DNA of 64,000 nt, taken from positions 62,001 through 126,000 of the forward strand of contig JAFQXE010000038.1 in the NCBI GenBank assembly GCA_017407125.1, given 5' to 3'. Source of the DNA: Thermoguttaceae bacterium (GTDB lineage Bacteria; Planctomycetota; Planctomycetia; Pirellulales; Thermoguttaceae). Of the stretch, positions 16,862 to 26,127 are shown piece after piece. Made by a program: the position numbers and the translations under genes. Numbering within the stretch: position 1 is the stretch's first letter; each line of letters opens with the position of its first letter. The notes under the pieces are model-generated. The model did not search any database. It had not been told where the DNA came from and saw nothing but the letters and a program-made list of their open reading frames with translations.

Positions 16862-17000
16862 AAGGCGGTAATGGAGCGACTAACAGGAGCGGAATTACGC
16901 AGTTCGCCGAAGGCGAACCAAAAAGCTGAACCTAAATTCATGTTCGCCTGACGGCGAATGCGTAATTTCGTTCGCTTCGCTCACTTCATTACCGCCTTCC
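16862..17000. repeat. MITE-like element with long terminal inverted repeats, family F
   Basis: The left end AAGGCGGTAATGGAGCGAC and the right end (reversed) AAGGCGGTAATGAAGTGAG continue inward as GGAATTACGC.. and GAAATTACGC.. to TTCGCC..GGCGAAC, so almost the whole element can fold on itself. It lies between the pheA start and the next gene, and would hold or displace the pheA promoter. End fragments occur at 15349 and at 45431-45495. Confidence 0.7.
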
Positions 17001-17007
17001 AATCCAT

Positions 17008-17907
17008 CTATTTATCTAATGCGTTATACTCTTTAATAATTGTCTTTTTAACTTCGTCGTCTTGAGCGTATTTCAGAGCGATTTTATAATAGGACTTTGC
17101 CGATCCAATGCGTCCTTTTTGCGCTGCGGCGCGGGCTTTCTCGATGTTGAGCCGCGCCTTTTCCCGCTTCGGTTCGACGTATTCCTGCTGATACAGCTGT
17201 TTCATTTGAGCGACGGAGCCAACAACGCTGTCGGCGGAACTGGGTTCGTCGTCTGAGTTATTGGAACCGTACGACGGGGAATCGTCCACATCCGAGCGGT
17301 TGTTTCTGGTCAAGCGATCCGACCCGAACGCGGCCCTTCTTAGTCCGTTGGGCGAATCTCCCGCAGGCGTTCCTTCCGCGGCGCGAACTCGGCTTAACGC
17401 CTGAGATACCGGGGAATTCCCAACCGGTCTGGTTAAACCGCTTGTCAGCGATCCGCCAGTAGGGTCGATTAACCCCGGCATTCCCGTCCATGAGCCGACG
17501 ACAGGGGTTGTGCTGATAACAAAGGGCGTTTGCTGCGTGTCGGACATCATTGCCGGTACGCCGTTGAACGATGTAACAGACGGGGTTTGACTAACCAGAG
17601 ATCGGCTGGAACCCTGTTCCATGCGTCCCCAGATGTTGCCGGTAAACCCGTTTCCGCCGAACCCGACGCCGCCCTGAATTCCGCCGCCAGCCCCGCCGGC
17701 GTTTCCAAACGGAGCCGCGCCCGGCAGAGCGTTATTCCCGCCGAAGTTCATGCTCCAGTTTTTGCCCTGCAATGACCAGCTCGTGCCGATGTTTTCATGG
17801 AACGAGTCCCCAAGACGGTTAAACGGCGTTCCCATCGTTACCATTTGGGCGGATGCGACGCTTGACGCGACAACGATAAGCAACGACGCAAGCAGAACTC
17901 GTTTCAT
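17008..17907 (-). CDS. Secreted protein of unknown function, Gly/Asn-rich with helical C-terminus
   Basis: This 299-residue protein has a clear signal peptide (MKRVLLASLLIVVASSVASA, cut before QMVTMG). Residues 25-130 are rich in Gly, Asn and Phe and probably disordered. Residues about 235-299 form a charged helical segment (EKARLNIEKARAAAQKGRIG, SAKSYYKIALKYAQDD) that resembles a single TPR-like helix pair. No enzyme motif is seen. The start has a strong AGGAGG ribosome site. It lies 45 bases downstream of pyrG on the same strand and could be co-transcribed with it, although the spacer is filled with AATTGCT-type heptamers. Similar exported proteins beginning MVTMGTPF seem familiar from planctomycetes, but this is recollection, not a search result. 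Confidence 0.65.
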   Translation of the reverse strand: MKRVLLASLLIVVASSVASAQMVTMGTPFNRLGDSFHENIGTSWSLQGKNWSMNFGGNNALPGAAPFGNAGGAGGGIQGGVGFGGNGFTGNIWGRMEQGSSRSLVSQTPSVTSFNGVPAMMSDTQQTPFVISTTPVVGSWTGMPGLIDPTGGSLTSGLTRPVGNSPVSQALSRVRAAEGTPAGDSPNGLRRAAFGSDRLTRNNRSDVDDSPSYGSNNSDDEPSSADSVVGSVAQMKQLYQQEYVEPKREKARLNIEKARAAAQKGRIGSAKSYYKIALKYAQDDEVKKTIIKEYNALDK

Positions 17908-17952
17908 GATAAACCTCCTAATTGCAAATTGCTAATTGATAATTGACAATTG

Positions 17953-19587
17953 CTAATTGCCCTTCTCCATCGACGCTTTAATAAACCCGAGGAACAGCGG
18001 GTGCGCTTCCGTCGGGCGGGACTTGAATTCCGGGTGCGCCTGCGTGGCGACAAACCACGGGTGATCTTTCAGTTCGACGATTTCGACCAGGCGGCTGTCT
18101 GGATTGACGCCGGAAATGATCATGCCGTGGGCTTCCAGCATGTCCTTGATTTTGGGGTTGACTTCGTAGCGATGGCGATGTCGTTCCCGAACCATTTCCG
18201 TTCCGTAGGCTTCTCTGGCGTGAGTTCCCTGCTTGAGCCAGCAGGCGTACGCGCCCAAGCGCATCGTGCCGCCGCGGTCAACGACGTTTTGCTGCGAGTC
18301 CATCAGGACGACAACGGCGTCTTGCGCCTGCGCCGAGGCGTTGCCCTCGAAAATATCGGTGTCGGTTTTCCATTCGATGCTGTACGCGTTGGGAAGTCCG
18401 CAAACGTGCCGGGCAAACTCAATTACCGCGCACTGCAAGCCGTAGCAAATTCCCAAGAACGGGATTTTGTTTTCTCGCGCCCACTGAATCGCCGCCATCT
18501 TGCCTTCCGCGCCGCGTAAACCGAACCCGCCGGGAGTGAGAACGCCCTGAACGCCCTGTAAAACAGCGTCCGCGCCCTTCTCTTCGATTTCTTCCGCTTC
18601 CACCTTAAGGATGTCCACCTTCGCATGGAACGCGGCGCCGGCGTGCATGAGGGCTTCGTAAATCGATTTGTAGCTGTCGGTGAGCGTGATGTACTTCCCG
18701 ACAACGGCGATTTTCACCGTCTTTTCCGGGTTGACGACGCGATCGATCATGGCTTGCCACTGCGACAAGTCCGGTTCGCGGTCGACCAGGTGCAAACGCT
18801 TGCAAATGATGTCGTCCGTCCCTTGCTGACGCAGCATCAGCGGGACTTCGTATATCGTGTTGGGAACGTCCTGTTCAATAATAACGTTTTGCGGCCGGAC
18901 GCTGCAGAACAAGGCGATCTTTTTCCGGACGTCGTCTTCAATGTGTTGGGTCGTTCGGCAGATAATCATGTCTGGCTGAACCGCCAGTTCGCGCAATTTC
19001 TGAACGGAGTGCTGAGTCGGTTTGGTCTTGATTTCGCCAGACGCCCGCAGGTACGGAATCAACGCCATGTGAATAAACATGACGTCTTCCGGGTCGCGTT
19101 CCAGATGGAACTGACGAATCGCTTCAAGGAAGGGCAAGCCCTCAATGTCGCCGACCGTGCCGCCCAATTCAATTAGAATGACATCGACGTCGTCGCGTTC
19201 CAGATTGAGCCACTTTTTCTTGATTTCGTTGGTAACGTGCGGGACAACCTGAACCGTTGCGCCGTTGAAATCGCCCCGGCGTTCCTGCTCGATAATTTTA
19301 GAGTAAATCGCCCCGGTTGTGAAGTTATTCCGATGCCCCATCGGCTGGTTGACGAATCGTTCGTAATGCCCCAGGTCGAGGTCGGTTTCCGCGCCGTCGT
19401 CGGTTACAAAAACTTCGCCGTGCTGAAACGGGTTCATGGTGCCGGGATCAACGTTAATATACGGATCCATTTTCAGCATCTCGACGCGCAAGCCCCGGCT
19501 TTTGAGCAAAAGCCCAATACTGGCTGACGTCAGCCCTTTTCCCAACGACGAAACAACTCCACCGGTAATAAAAATAAATTTACTCAT
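17953..19587 (-). CDS. pyrG: CTP synthase
   Basis: This 544-residue protein has the full CTP synthase layout. The N-terminal amidoligase domain (about 1-270) begins MSKFIFITGGVVSSLGKGLT with the ATP-binding loop. The C-terminal class I glutamine amidotransferase domain (about 295-540) carries the nucleophile C381 in GICYGLQ, and a His/Glu pair near the end in ATQAHPEFKSRP. It aminates UTP to CTP using ammonia from glutamine, with ATP, in the cytosol; GTP activation and CTP inhibition are known for the family. Length and motifs are normal. The stop region overlaps an AATTGCT heptamer array (17916-17958). Confidence 0.96.
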   Translation of the reverse strand: MSKFIFITGGVVSSLGKGLTSASIGLLLKSRGLRVEMLKMDPYINVDPGTMNPFQHGEVFVTDDGAETDLDLGHYERFVNQPMGHRNNFTTGAIYSKIIEQERRGDFNGATVQVVPHVTNEIKKKWLNLERDDVDVILIELGGTVGDIEGLPFLEAIRQFHLERDPEDVMFIHMALIPYLRASGEIKTKPTQHSVQKLRELAVQPDMIICRTTQHIEDDVRKKIALFCSVRPQNVIIEQDVPNTIYEVPLMLRQQGTDDIICKRLHLVDREPDLSQWQAMIDRVVNPEKTVKIAVVGKYITLTDSYKSIYEALMHAGAAFHAKVDILKVEAEEIEEKGADAVLQGVQGVLTPGGFGLRGAEGKMAAIQWARENKIPFLGICYGLQCAVIEFARHVCGLPNAYSIEWKTDTDIFEGNASAQAQDAVVVLMDSQQNVVDRGGTMRLGAYACWLKQGTHAREAYGTEMVRERHRHRYEVNPKIKDMLEAHGMIISGVNPDSRLVEIVELKDHPWFVATQAHPEFKSRPTEAHPLFLGFIKASMEKGN

Positions 19588-20121
19588 TTGACAGGATTAT
19601 AATAAAACCTCATGTTATGTACGCTTCGACTGGCTTCCAAAATTCCAATCCGGTACTTATCTATTATAACCGAAAGATTTTTAAATAAAAGGGGGCGTGA
19701 GAAGGCAGTAGGCAGTAGGGATTGAAAGACGTTCGAAGGGGGAAAACCGTATTGCGTTAGCCGAACAAGCGCTCGGATGGCGGAAGATCTGTCGGAGTGC
19801 GGGAGCAAAGCTCCCGCTTTTTCGAAAAACGATGAGAACTTTGAAAACGTCATTCACTGCCGAAAAAGTTAGACCCACTGGATCGCGGTTGTCTCAGCTG
19901 CTTAAAGAAAAAACGCGAGCTAACGCTCGCTAAAAGAAAGCGAGAGCTGCGCTCTCGCACTTCGAGAAAATTTAACAGATTAATATGGCGTCTACGGGGA
20001 ATTTACCAGATTTTTTGCTAAAAATTTTTCCTGAAAATTATGCTCTGTGTCAACCCTCGCCGTCGCCTCGCCCGGCTGCCGCCTTGGGCGGGCTTGCGCG
20101 GCTTCGGTCATGACACATTCG
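19588..20121. repeat. Intergenic region with family A copy 3 and heptamers
   Basis: No gene is supported. 19701-19720 holds a short GGCAGTA heptamer array. 19792-19970 is a diverged family A element: it starts CGGAGTGCGGGAGCAAAGCTCCCGC-like and ends CTCTCGCACTTCGAGAAAA, but the middle differs from the other copies. The part near 19588 contains TATAAT on the minus strand and probably holds the pyrG promoter, but no clear -35 is seen. 20045-20105 is GC-rich and has no recognisable feature. Confidence 0.55.
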
Positions 20122-23100
20122 CTAATTTTCCGGACGGGTTATTGACCTCACGCAGCGAAACCCAAGACTGTAGCCCCGGTACTCTGGAGAGTCGCTGCTG
20201 CGGCCCGCCGACCGGCAGTACCCGGCGATGCTGTTCCAGCCGCCACCGCGGTCGACGCGGGCGGAGCCACTCTTAGGTCCTACCGGGTCTGTTACACTCC
20301 CGCTGGGATAATCTCTATCATACCTGTCCTGACACCATTCCCACACGTTCCCGTGCATGTCGTACAAGCCCCAGGCGTTGGGCTTCTTCGTTCCAACGGG
20401 ATGAGTACTTCCTTTAGCATAAGATTCGTTATACCACGCCATCTCGTCCAGATTCCCTGCATACGCTCCTGTTGTTCCCGCCCGACATGCGTATTCCCAT
20501 TGAGCTTCCGTTGGAAGCTGAACCGGCAACCCCAGCTTTGTACACTTCTTACAGAATTCCTGGCAGTCGTTCCATGATACTTGTTCAACTGGCAAATCGT
20601 CGCCTTTAAATTTGCTCGGATTGGTTCCCATAACCGCTTTCCACTGCTTTTGCGTTACTTCCGTTTCCATCATCCAGAAACCTTTGGTCAGCGTTACTTG
20701 ATGTTGCGTTTCGTTGCTATAGCGTCCTTCGTCTGACGATGGCGACCCCATCATGAACGTACCCGGCGGACAATATCTAAAGGCGAATTCCACGCCGTTG
20801 ATAGTTTTCACAGCGCGTTTGCCGGCGTTTTTATCGACATTAGCGTTGACTGGCTCAACAGATTCTTTATCGTTATTCCCGTCAGTTGATTTTACCCCCT
20901 CCGTCATTGAAGATTCTAAATCTAAAGAACTAACGCAACGAAAGCCCCAGGCTGTGTACCGGTTGTCGAAACCGTAGTGGCTGCGGGACGCCGACCGGCA
21001 GTCATGGGCGTAGCGGTCCCAGCTGCCGCCGCGGTTGACGCGGCGGAAGCCATTCTTAGGTCCTACCGGGTCTGTTACACTCCCGCTGGGATAACCTCTA
21101 TCATACCAGTCCTGACACCATTCCCACACGTTCCCGTGCATGTCGTACAAGCCCCAGGCGTTGGGCTTCTTCGTTCCAACAGGATGAGTTTTACTGCCGC
21201 TATTTGAACTATACCACGCCATCTCGTTCAGATCCCCTGCATACGCTCCGGTTGTTCCCGCCCGGCAAGCGTATTCCCATTGCGCTTCCGTTGGAAGCTG
21301 TACCGGCAATCCAAGCGATTTACACTTCTTGCAGAATTCCTGGCAGGCGTTCCAAGAAACCTGTTCAACAGGCAAATCATCGCCTTTGTAGTTACTCGGA
21401 TTGGTTCCCATGACCGCTTTCCACTGCTTTTGCGTTACTTCTGTTTCCAGCATCCAAAAACCTTTGGTCAAGGTTACTTGATGTTGCGTTTCGCCGCTAT
21501 TGCGTCCTTTTTCTGACGATGGCGACCCCATCATGAACGTACCCGGCGGACAATATCTAAAGGCGAATTCCACGCCGTTGATAGTTTTCACAGCGCGTTT
21601 GCCGGCATTTTTATCAATGCTGGCATTAACAGGCGCAGCGTCTGACGGTTCAACGACGCAGCGACCGCCCAGATTCGGCAGACGTATTACCGGGACGTCG
21701 CTGGCGCGGAACGCCGACCGGCAGCGTTCGGCAAAGTAACTCCAGCTCCCGCCGCGGAAGACGCGATTTGTCCCGTTTCCCGGCGTAAACGGATTGGTTA
21801 CTTTCCCGTTGGGATAGGCGGCGTAGCCGTCCAGACACCATTCCCAGACGTTGCCGTGCATGTCGTATACGCCCCAGGCGTTGCGCTGGTAATTGCGAAC
21901 AGGAACAGTCCTTTCCTGATACAGTCCTTTAACCGTCGTACCGTACGGATAGTTGCCGTTGCAGTTCGCTCTGTCGCCGTTGAGAGAGCTTCCCCAGAAG
22001 TACGCCGATGTACTGCCAGCGCGGCAGGCGTATTCCCATTGCGCTTCCGTCGGAAGTTTTGTCTTGCTTTCAATTTTACTACCAAGCCATTTACTAAACG
22101 CGGCAGCATCGCGCCAGGAAATGCACGTTACCGGACTGTCGTCGCTTTGAGCAAATCCCGGATTGAGCCACGAATACCCTGCGTCCTGTTTCCATTTGCC
22201 GTTTGACAGTCCCCACGGCGTCAGACCTTTGGACTGATAGCCGGTATCGTTGACAAACGCCTTGAACATGCCAACGGTAATCTGGGTTTCCATAATCCAG
22301 AACCCTTTGGTCAGTATGACTTCGTGCTGTTTTTCGTCTGCTTTGCGATTGGCTTCAGACGTCGGCGATCCCATTATAAACGTTCCCGGCGGACACCATC
22401 GAAACGCTATCTCCACACCGTCGACGTCCACAGTCTTTCGTTCGCCTGCTTCTTTTCCCGGTTCAAAACCTCGCGGCTTTTCCGGCTCCTGCTCAACCAC
22501 AGGTTCTTCGGGCGCTTCTTCCGGCTCGCCGTAGTCCGGGTCTTTTTCCGGAAGCTCTTTTCCTTCCTCGACAGCTTTTACAAGCTCTTCCGTTTTCTGT
22601 TTTTCTTCTTTATAAAACTCTTCTTTCGGGACAAGTTCAACGGCTTTGTCAATCTTCTCCAACGCCTGAGGATATTCCCGCTGAATTCTGTGCTCAACGT
22701 ACTGTTTATAGTATCCGGTTTGAATATTGAGCTTTTCCTTGATGAAATCTTCGTTATTGGGATCAATCGCCAGCGCGTCCTCAATTTTGACTAACGCCTC
22801 GGCGTACTGTTCTTTTTCTTCCAGGTCAACGGATTCGTTATACGACTCTTCCGCCTTAGCCAAATCCTCAAACTCGGACTTTTCCTCTTTGTACTGTTCG
22901 TTATCCGGATCCAATTTAAGGGCATCGTTGAGCTTTTCAGCCGCCTGAATGTACTTTCCCTGTTTTTGAAGCGCAACCGCTTCGTTATAGACGGCTTCCG
23001 CCCGGCGTTTTGCATTCATTTGAGACGGGGATTCTTCCTCCGCCGCATCAAACATTGCTTTCGCTTCCGCTTCAAGTTTAGCTTTCGCTTCTTCGGGCGT

Positions 23101-24108
23101 CATTGAAGTTCTTGCCGGACGTTTTACTTCCTCAACTTGCGGTTTGCGTTCCGGCTGAGTTGAAATCGGTTTGTCGTCGATATCTGGAACGGGAGCCGAC
23201 TCGTTCTGTTCCAGCTTATCTTCAGTCGCATCAGGCGCAGGCGGCGTTTTTGCTTTCCCTGCAGACGATTTCAAACGAGTTAACGCCTTTTGCTGGACTT
23301 TATACAGTTCGTTGTTCGGCTGTAATTCCACGGCAACATTAATTCTGATTAACGCCTCGTCGTACTCTTCTTTTTCCTGTAAATCAACAGACTGTTCATA
23401 ATACCGTTTTGCCAGCTGAGCCGCATCTGATGGCTGAGAATCGTCTTTGGTTCCTTCGTCAACATTTTGAGGCTGTTCTGCTGCGTTCTGCGCGATTTCT
23501 GTTTTGCTCGGCTTGAGAAGGTAAGCCAACAGTCCGGTTCCGCAAATAATCAACTGAAGGGCGACAAAAGCGCTCAATATCACAATCCAATGCTTTTTGA
23601 GAAAAGCAAACGTCAATTCTGATCTATTGGGAGGATTCGGAACAGGGGGAGCCGCAGTAATCCCTCCGGGAGGAGTTACATGACTTTGAATCCCGGGATT
23701 TACCCCCTGTGGAGCGTTTGACCACGGTTGAGGCGTTAGAGATGCCGCTGACGGCGGCGGCGCGGACTGGACTTCGCCGTAAGAACCCAACGACGACACA
23801 ACCCCGATTCCGCCGTTGGAGCCGGACTTCTGCTCCGCTCGAAGTTTGGCGTCGTAATCCGCCTTTTTCCGTTTGTCAAGAAGCGTTACCCGCGCCTGAG
23901 CCAGCTCGTTGAGAATCTGCTGCGACTGCTGCGAATACTGTCCCGTCTGGAACGTCCGGACAAACGCCATTTGACGGTCTGCTGCGTTGCTGATAACGTT
24001 GGCATTCGATTCAAACAGGGGCAATCCCAGCAATCTATAATAGTTTGCCGGTCTCTCGTCTGGAGGTATGCTTAACCATTCCTGATACGGATCAAATTCT
24101 GCGCTCAT
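20122..24108 (-). CDS. Membrane protein with J-like N-terminus, TPR-type repeats and three SUMF1 domains
   Basis: The protein has 1328 residues. Residues 1-95 resemble the J-like domain common in planctomycete signalling proteins (PANYYRLLGLPLFESNANVI, then LDKRKKADYDAKLR). A Pro-rich linker leads to one membrane segment at 173-197. Residues 230-510 hold repeated TPR-like units with LXXEEYDEALIRINVAVEL-type helices. Three SUMF1/FGE-type domains follow at about 559-818, 844-1061 and 1103-1323, each starting FR(W/Y)CPPGTF and ending GG(S/G)W..C..A.R. Domains 2 and 3 are near-identical, also in DNA, so they arose by recent duplication. Human FGE uses two cysteines five residues apart after GGS; here all three domains keep only the second one, and the first is Tyr, Arg or Ser. 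True sulfatase-activating activity is therefore doubtful. A scaffold or ligand-binding role is an inference. Confidence 0.85.
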   Translation of the reverse strand: MSAEFDPYQEWLSIPPDERPANYYRLLGLPLFESNANVISNAADRQMAFVRTFQTGQYSQQSQQILNELAQARVTLLDKRKKADYDAKLRAEQKSGSNGGIGVVSSLGSYGEVQSAPPPSAASLTPQPWSNAPQGVNPGIQSHVTPPGGITAAPPVPNPPNRSELTFAFLKKHWIVILSAFVALQLIICGTGLLAYLLKPSKTEIAQNAAEQPQNVDEGTKDDSQPSDAAQLAKRYYEQSVDLQEKEEYDEALIRINVAVELQPNNELYKVQQKALTRLKSSAGKAKTPPAPDATEDKLEQNESAPVPDIDDKPISTQPERKPQVEEVKRPARTSMTPEEAKAKLEAEAKAMFDAAEEESPSQMNAKRRAEAVYNEAVALQKQGKYIQAAEKLNDALKLDPDNEQYKEEKSEFEDLAKAEESYNESVDLEEKEQYAEALVKIEDALAIDPNNEDFIKEKLNIQTGYYKQYVEHRIQREYPQALEKIDKAVELVPKEEFYKEEKQKTEELVKAVEEGKELPEKDPDYGEPEEAPEEPVVEQEPEKPRGFEPGKEAGERKTVDVDGVEIAFRWCPPGTFIMGSPTSEANRKADEKQHEVILTKGFWIMETQITVGMFKAFVNDTGYQSKGLTPWGLSNGKWKQDAGYSWLNPGFAQSDDSPVTCISWRDAAAFSKWLGSKIESKTKLPTEAQWEYACRAGSTSAYFWGSSLNGDRANCNGNYPYGTTVKGLYQERTVPVRNYQRNAWGVYDMHGNVWEWCLDGYAAYPNGKVTNPFTPGNGTNRVFRGGSWSYFAERCRSAFRASDVPVIRLPNLGGRCVVEPSDAAPVNASIDKNAGKRAVKTINGVEFAFRYCPPGTFMMGSPSSEKGRNSGETQHQVTLTKGFWMLETEVTQKQWKAVMGTNPSNYKGDDLPVEQVSWNACQEFCKKCKSLGLPVQLPTEAQWEYACRAGTTGAYAGDLNEMAWYSSNSGSKTHPVGTKKPNAWGLYDMHGNVWEWCQDWYDRGYPSGSVTDPVGPKNGFRRVNRGGSWDRYAHDCRSASRSHYGFDNRYTAWGFRCVSSLDLESSMTEGVKSTDGNNDKESVEPVNANVDKNAGKRAVKTINGVEFAFRYCPPGTFMMGSPSSDEGRYSNETQHQVTLTKGFWMMETEVTQKQWKAVMGTNPSKFKGDDLPVEQVSWNDCQEFCKKCTKLGLPVQLPTEAQWEYACRAGTTGAYAGNLDEMAWYNESYAKGSTHPVGTKKPNAWGLYDMHGNVWEWCQDRYDRDYPSGSVTDPVGPKSGSARVDRGGGWNSIAGYCRSAGRSSDSPEYRGYSLGFRCVRSITRPEN

Positions 24109-24155
24109 ATTTCAAAAAAGTTAATTTCCATTCATACTAAGCAATTGCAGTTTTT

Positions 24156-24183
24156 ATTATATTCTTATCGATAGCGCTGTCAA
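24156..24183 (-). promoter_or_regulatory. Consensus sigma-70 promoter of the SUMF1 gene
   Basis: On the minus strand TTGACA and TATAAT are separated by 16 bases. Both hexamers are perfect. They lie 48 bases upstream of the start codon at 24108. Confidence 0.75.
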
Positions 24184-24383
24184 GACGTCGGAAAAATTAT
24201 TTTGATTGGAGAAAGTTTGCAGTCTGGCAACTGCTCTTGACGAACAACGCATAAAATTCTATAAGTCTGCTATGGAAATTAAAAGCAATTTCCCAACGAT
24301 TTTAGATTAATATCGCTCTTAGCAATTACTCGTAAAAGCCTCAAATAATTGCTAATTGCTTATTGATAATTGCTAATTTTATT

Positions 24384-25892
24384 ATGATAACGTCCAACGT
24401 AACCCTCAGCCCCCTGTACGCCAAAAAGCTGTTTCCCAACGCGAATTTTGAGAACTGTTCCGACTTTCGGATCAAGTCCTGTCGATACAACGCTTCAAGT
24501 ATAGAGCCGGGAGAGGTTTACGTCGCCATGGAAGACCCGTCCGTTGACCCGTCCGGGGTGGAACTGGCTCGAAAACAGGGCGCCGCGGCGATTATCGTCC
24601 GAAATCAGTTCGCGTTCTGCGATGCGTGCGACTGTCTGGCGGACATTCCCGTCTGCCGCGTCGAGAACCCGCACGCCGCCTACGCAGAAATCTGTCAGGC
24701 GCTTTACGATTCCCCCGGCAAAAAGCTTCAGATAATCGGCGTTGCTGGCGGGCGCGGGCGCCGAGTCGTCAGTTATCTTATCGCCAATCTGCTTTCTCAG
24801 ACGGGACGCAAAACAGGGATTCTAACCGAATGCGGAGCGACGATTATCAACTCGATAGAAGCCGCCCGGTCGCCAAAAAACATGGACGAATTCTGTCAGC
24901 TCATGTCGGAAATCGTCAAGTCGTATCCATCGTCCATGCCTGGGCTGGCGCCCAAAAAAAGCGCGTACTGGCTTTCTCGAATGGTTCAAAACGAATGCAA
25001 TTCCGTTGTTATGGAAGTTTCCCAGACCGCGCTGGATAAATCCAATTGCGCCGGGATTCCGTTTCATTCCGGCTGCGTTACTCTGATCGACCCCGATAAA
25101 GATTCAATGTTTGAATCCGTTTCACGAGTTCAATTGCTCGATCAGCTGGACGAAAAAGGCTGCGTCATACTCAACGGAGACGCGCCCCTGTCCGGCGACA
25201 CAATTCAGAGGATTCACGGTCCGGTTTTGACCTACGGGCTGGGCGGGAACTGTCAGGTTCACGGGACGATTCTCGAACAGAACCCGGGCGAACAGATTGC
25301 CTTGATCACCGCTGGCAGCCAGACGTCGCCGCTGCGAACGCGAATTGTCGGGCAGGACTATTTGTACTACTGTTTGTGCGCCGTCGCCTTTGGGCTGACG
25401 CTGTCCATTTCGCTGACGGACATTATTCGAATTATCGAGTCTGTTACAATCATTCCCGGATGCATGCAGCTCATTCGCAGCCCGTATAATTTCCCGGTTT
25501 ATCTGGTTCAGGATTTATCCAACAGCGACGACCCGCTGGAAGAGAACCTGAAAACCATTCAGAGCTTCGTTTCCGGGCGCATTCTCAACGTCCTGCCCAT
25601 TCCGGTCTGGTCGCCGCTGACGGGGGAAATCGAATTCAACCCGAAAGTCTACCGTCCAAAACGTGACAGAGTTTACCTCGTCGGGAACCGATCCGACAAC
25701 CCGGATTTCGTCGACGCGCTGGAACGACGTCTGGGCGACCGCGTTGAAATTTTCACTGCCAAGCAGGACGCAATCCACGCCGCGGCCGAAACGGCAAAAC
25801 GCACAGACGCTCTGGTCTGCGCAGGGTGTGACAACTTCCACAAAGCCCTCGCGTTCGACGTACAATCCGACGAAGAGCTGTTTAATTTGTAA
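24384..25892 (+). CDS. MurE-like Mur ligase homologue with a degenerate P-loop
   Basis: The ATG at 24384 is preferred to the upstream TTG, which lies in an AATTGCT heptamer array; the protein is then 502 residues. Its order of motifs follows MurE: an N-terminal UDP-binding-like domain, a central domain with MEVSQTALDKSNCAGIPF (compare MEVSSHALxxxRVxGxxF), TYGLGGNCQVHG, and the C-terminal VTIIPGCMQLI (compare xxVPGRMExV). The ATP-binding loop, normally GTNGKTT, reads GGRGRRV (from G122), so the essential lysine and threonine are both replaced. Ligase activity is therefore unlikely. It may be a regulatory or structural paralogue of MurE, or a protein in decay, although the long intact frame argues against decay. 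No other cell-wall gene is near. Planctomycetes have unusual thin peptidoglycan, which makes this worth noting. Confidence 0.7.
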   Translation: MITSNVTLSPLYAKKLFPNANFENCSDFRIKSCRYNASSIEPGEVYVAMEDPSVDPSGVELARKQGAAAIIVRNQFAFCDACDCLADIPVCRVENPHAAYAEICQALYDSPGKKLQIIGVAGGRGRRVVSYLIANLLSQTGRKTGILTECGATIINSIEAARSPKNMDEFCQLMSEIVKSYPSSMPGLAPKKSAYWLSRMVQNECNSVVMEVSQTALDKSNCAGIPFHSGCVTLIDPDKDSMFESVSRVQLLDQLDEKGCVILNGDAPLSGDTIQRIHGPVLTYGLGGNCQVHGTILEQNPGEQIALITAGSQTSPLRTRIVGQDYLYYCLCAVAFGLTLSISLTDIIRIIESVTIIPGCMQLIRSPYNFPVYLVQDLSNSDDPLEENLKTIQSFVSGRILNVLPIPVWSPLTGEIEFNPKVYRPKRDRVYLVGNRSDNPDFVDALERRLGDRVEIFTAKQDAIHAAAETAKRTDALVCAGCDNFHKALAFDVQSDEELFNL

Positions 25893-26013
25893 TGCGGAAT
25901 TACGAATAAAAAAACTGCTCTTGCGTTAAATTTTAAAAATGTGTAATTAAATAACATAGTAAAAAACAAACGAAAAGCGGGCGTTATAACGCTGTTTTTC
26001 GACCGTCAATCAT

Positions 26014-26081
26014 CCGTGGGTTAAAACCCACGGCTACTAATATTGAACTGCTAACGCGGTTCTTAAGGAACGTTTCGCGTC
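26014..26081. repeat. Dispersed repeat family C
   Basis: CCGTGGGTTAAAACCCACGG, then CTACTAATATTGAACTG, CTAACGCGGTT and GGAACGTTTCGCGTC, matching the copy at 15669. It is followed at once by a heptamer array (26082-26102, AATTACT/AATTCCT units). Confidence 0.75.
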
Positions 26082-26127
26082 AATTACTAATTCCTAACTA
26101 TTCATTTTTCGTTTCAAAGGCGCATTT

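Noticed and set aside
11715-24108. Sulfatase plus SUMF1 protein as a maturation pair
   Set aside because: They are 7 kb apart on opposite strands, and the SUMF1 domains lack one catalytic cysteine.
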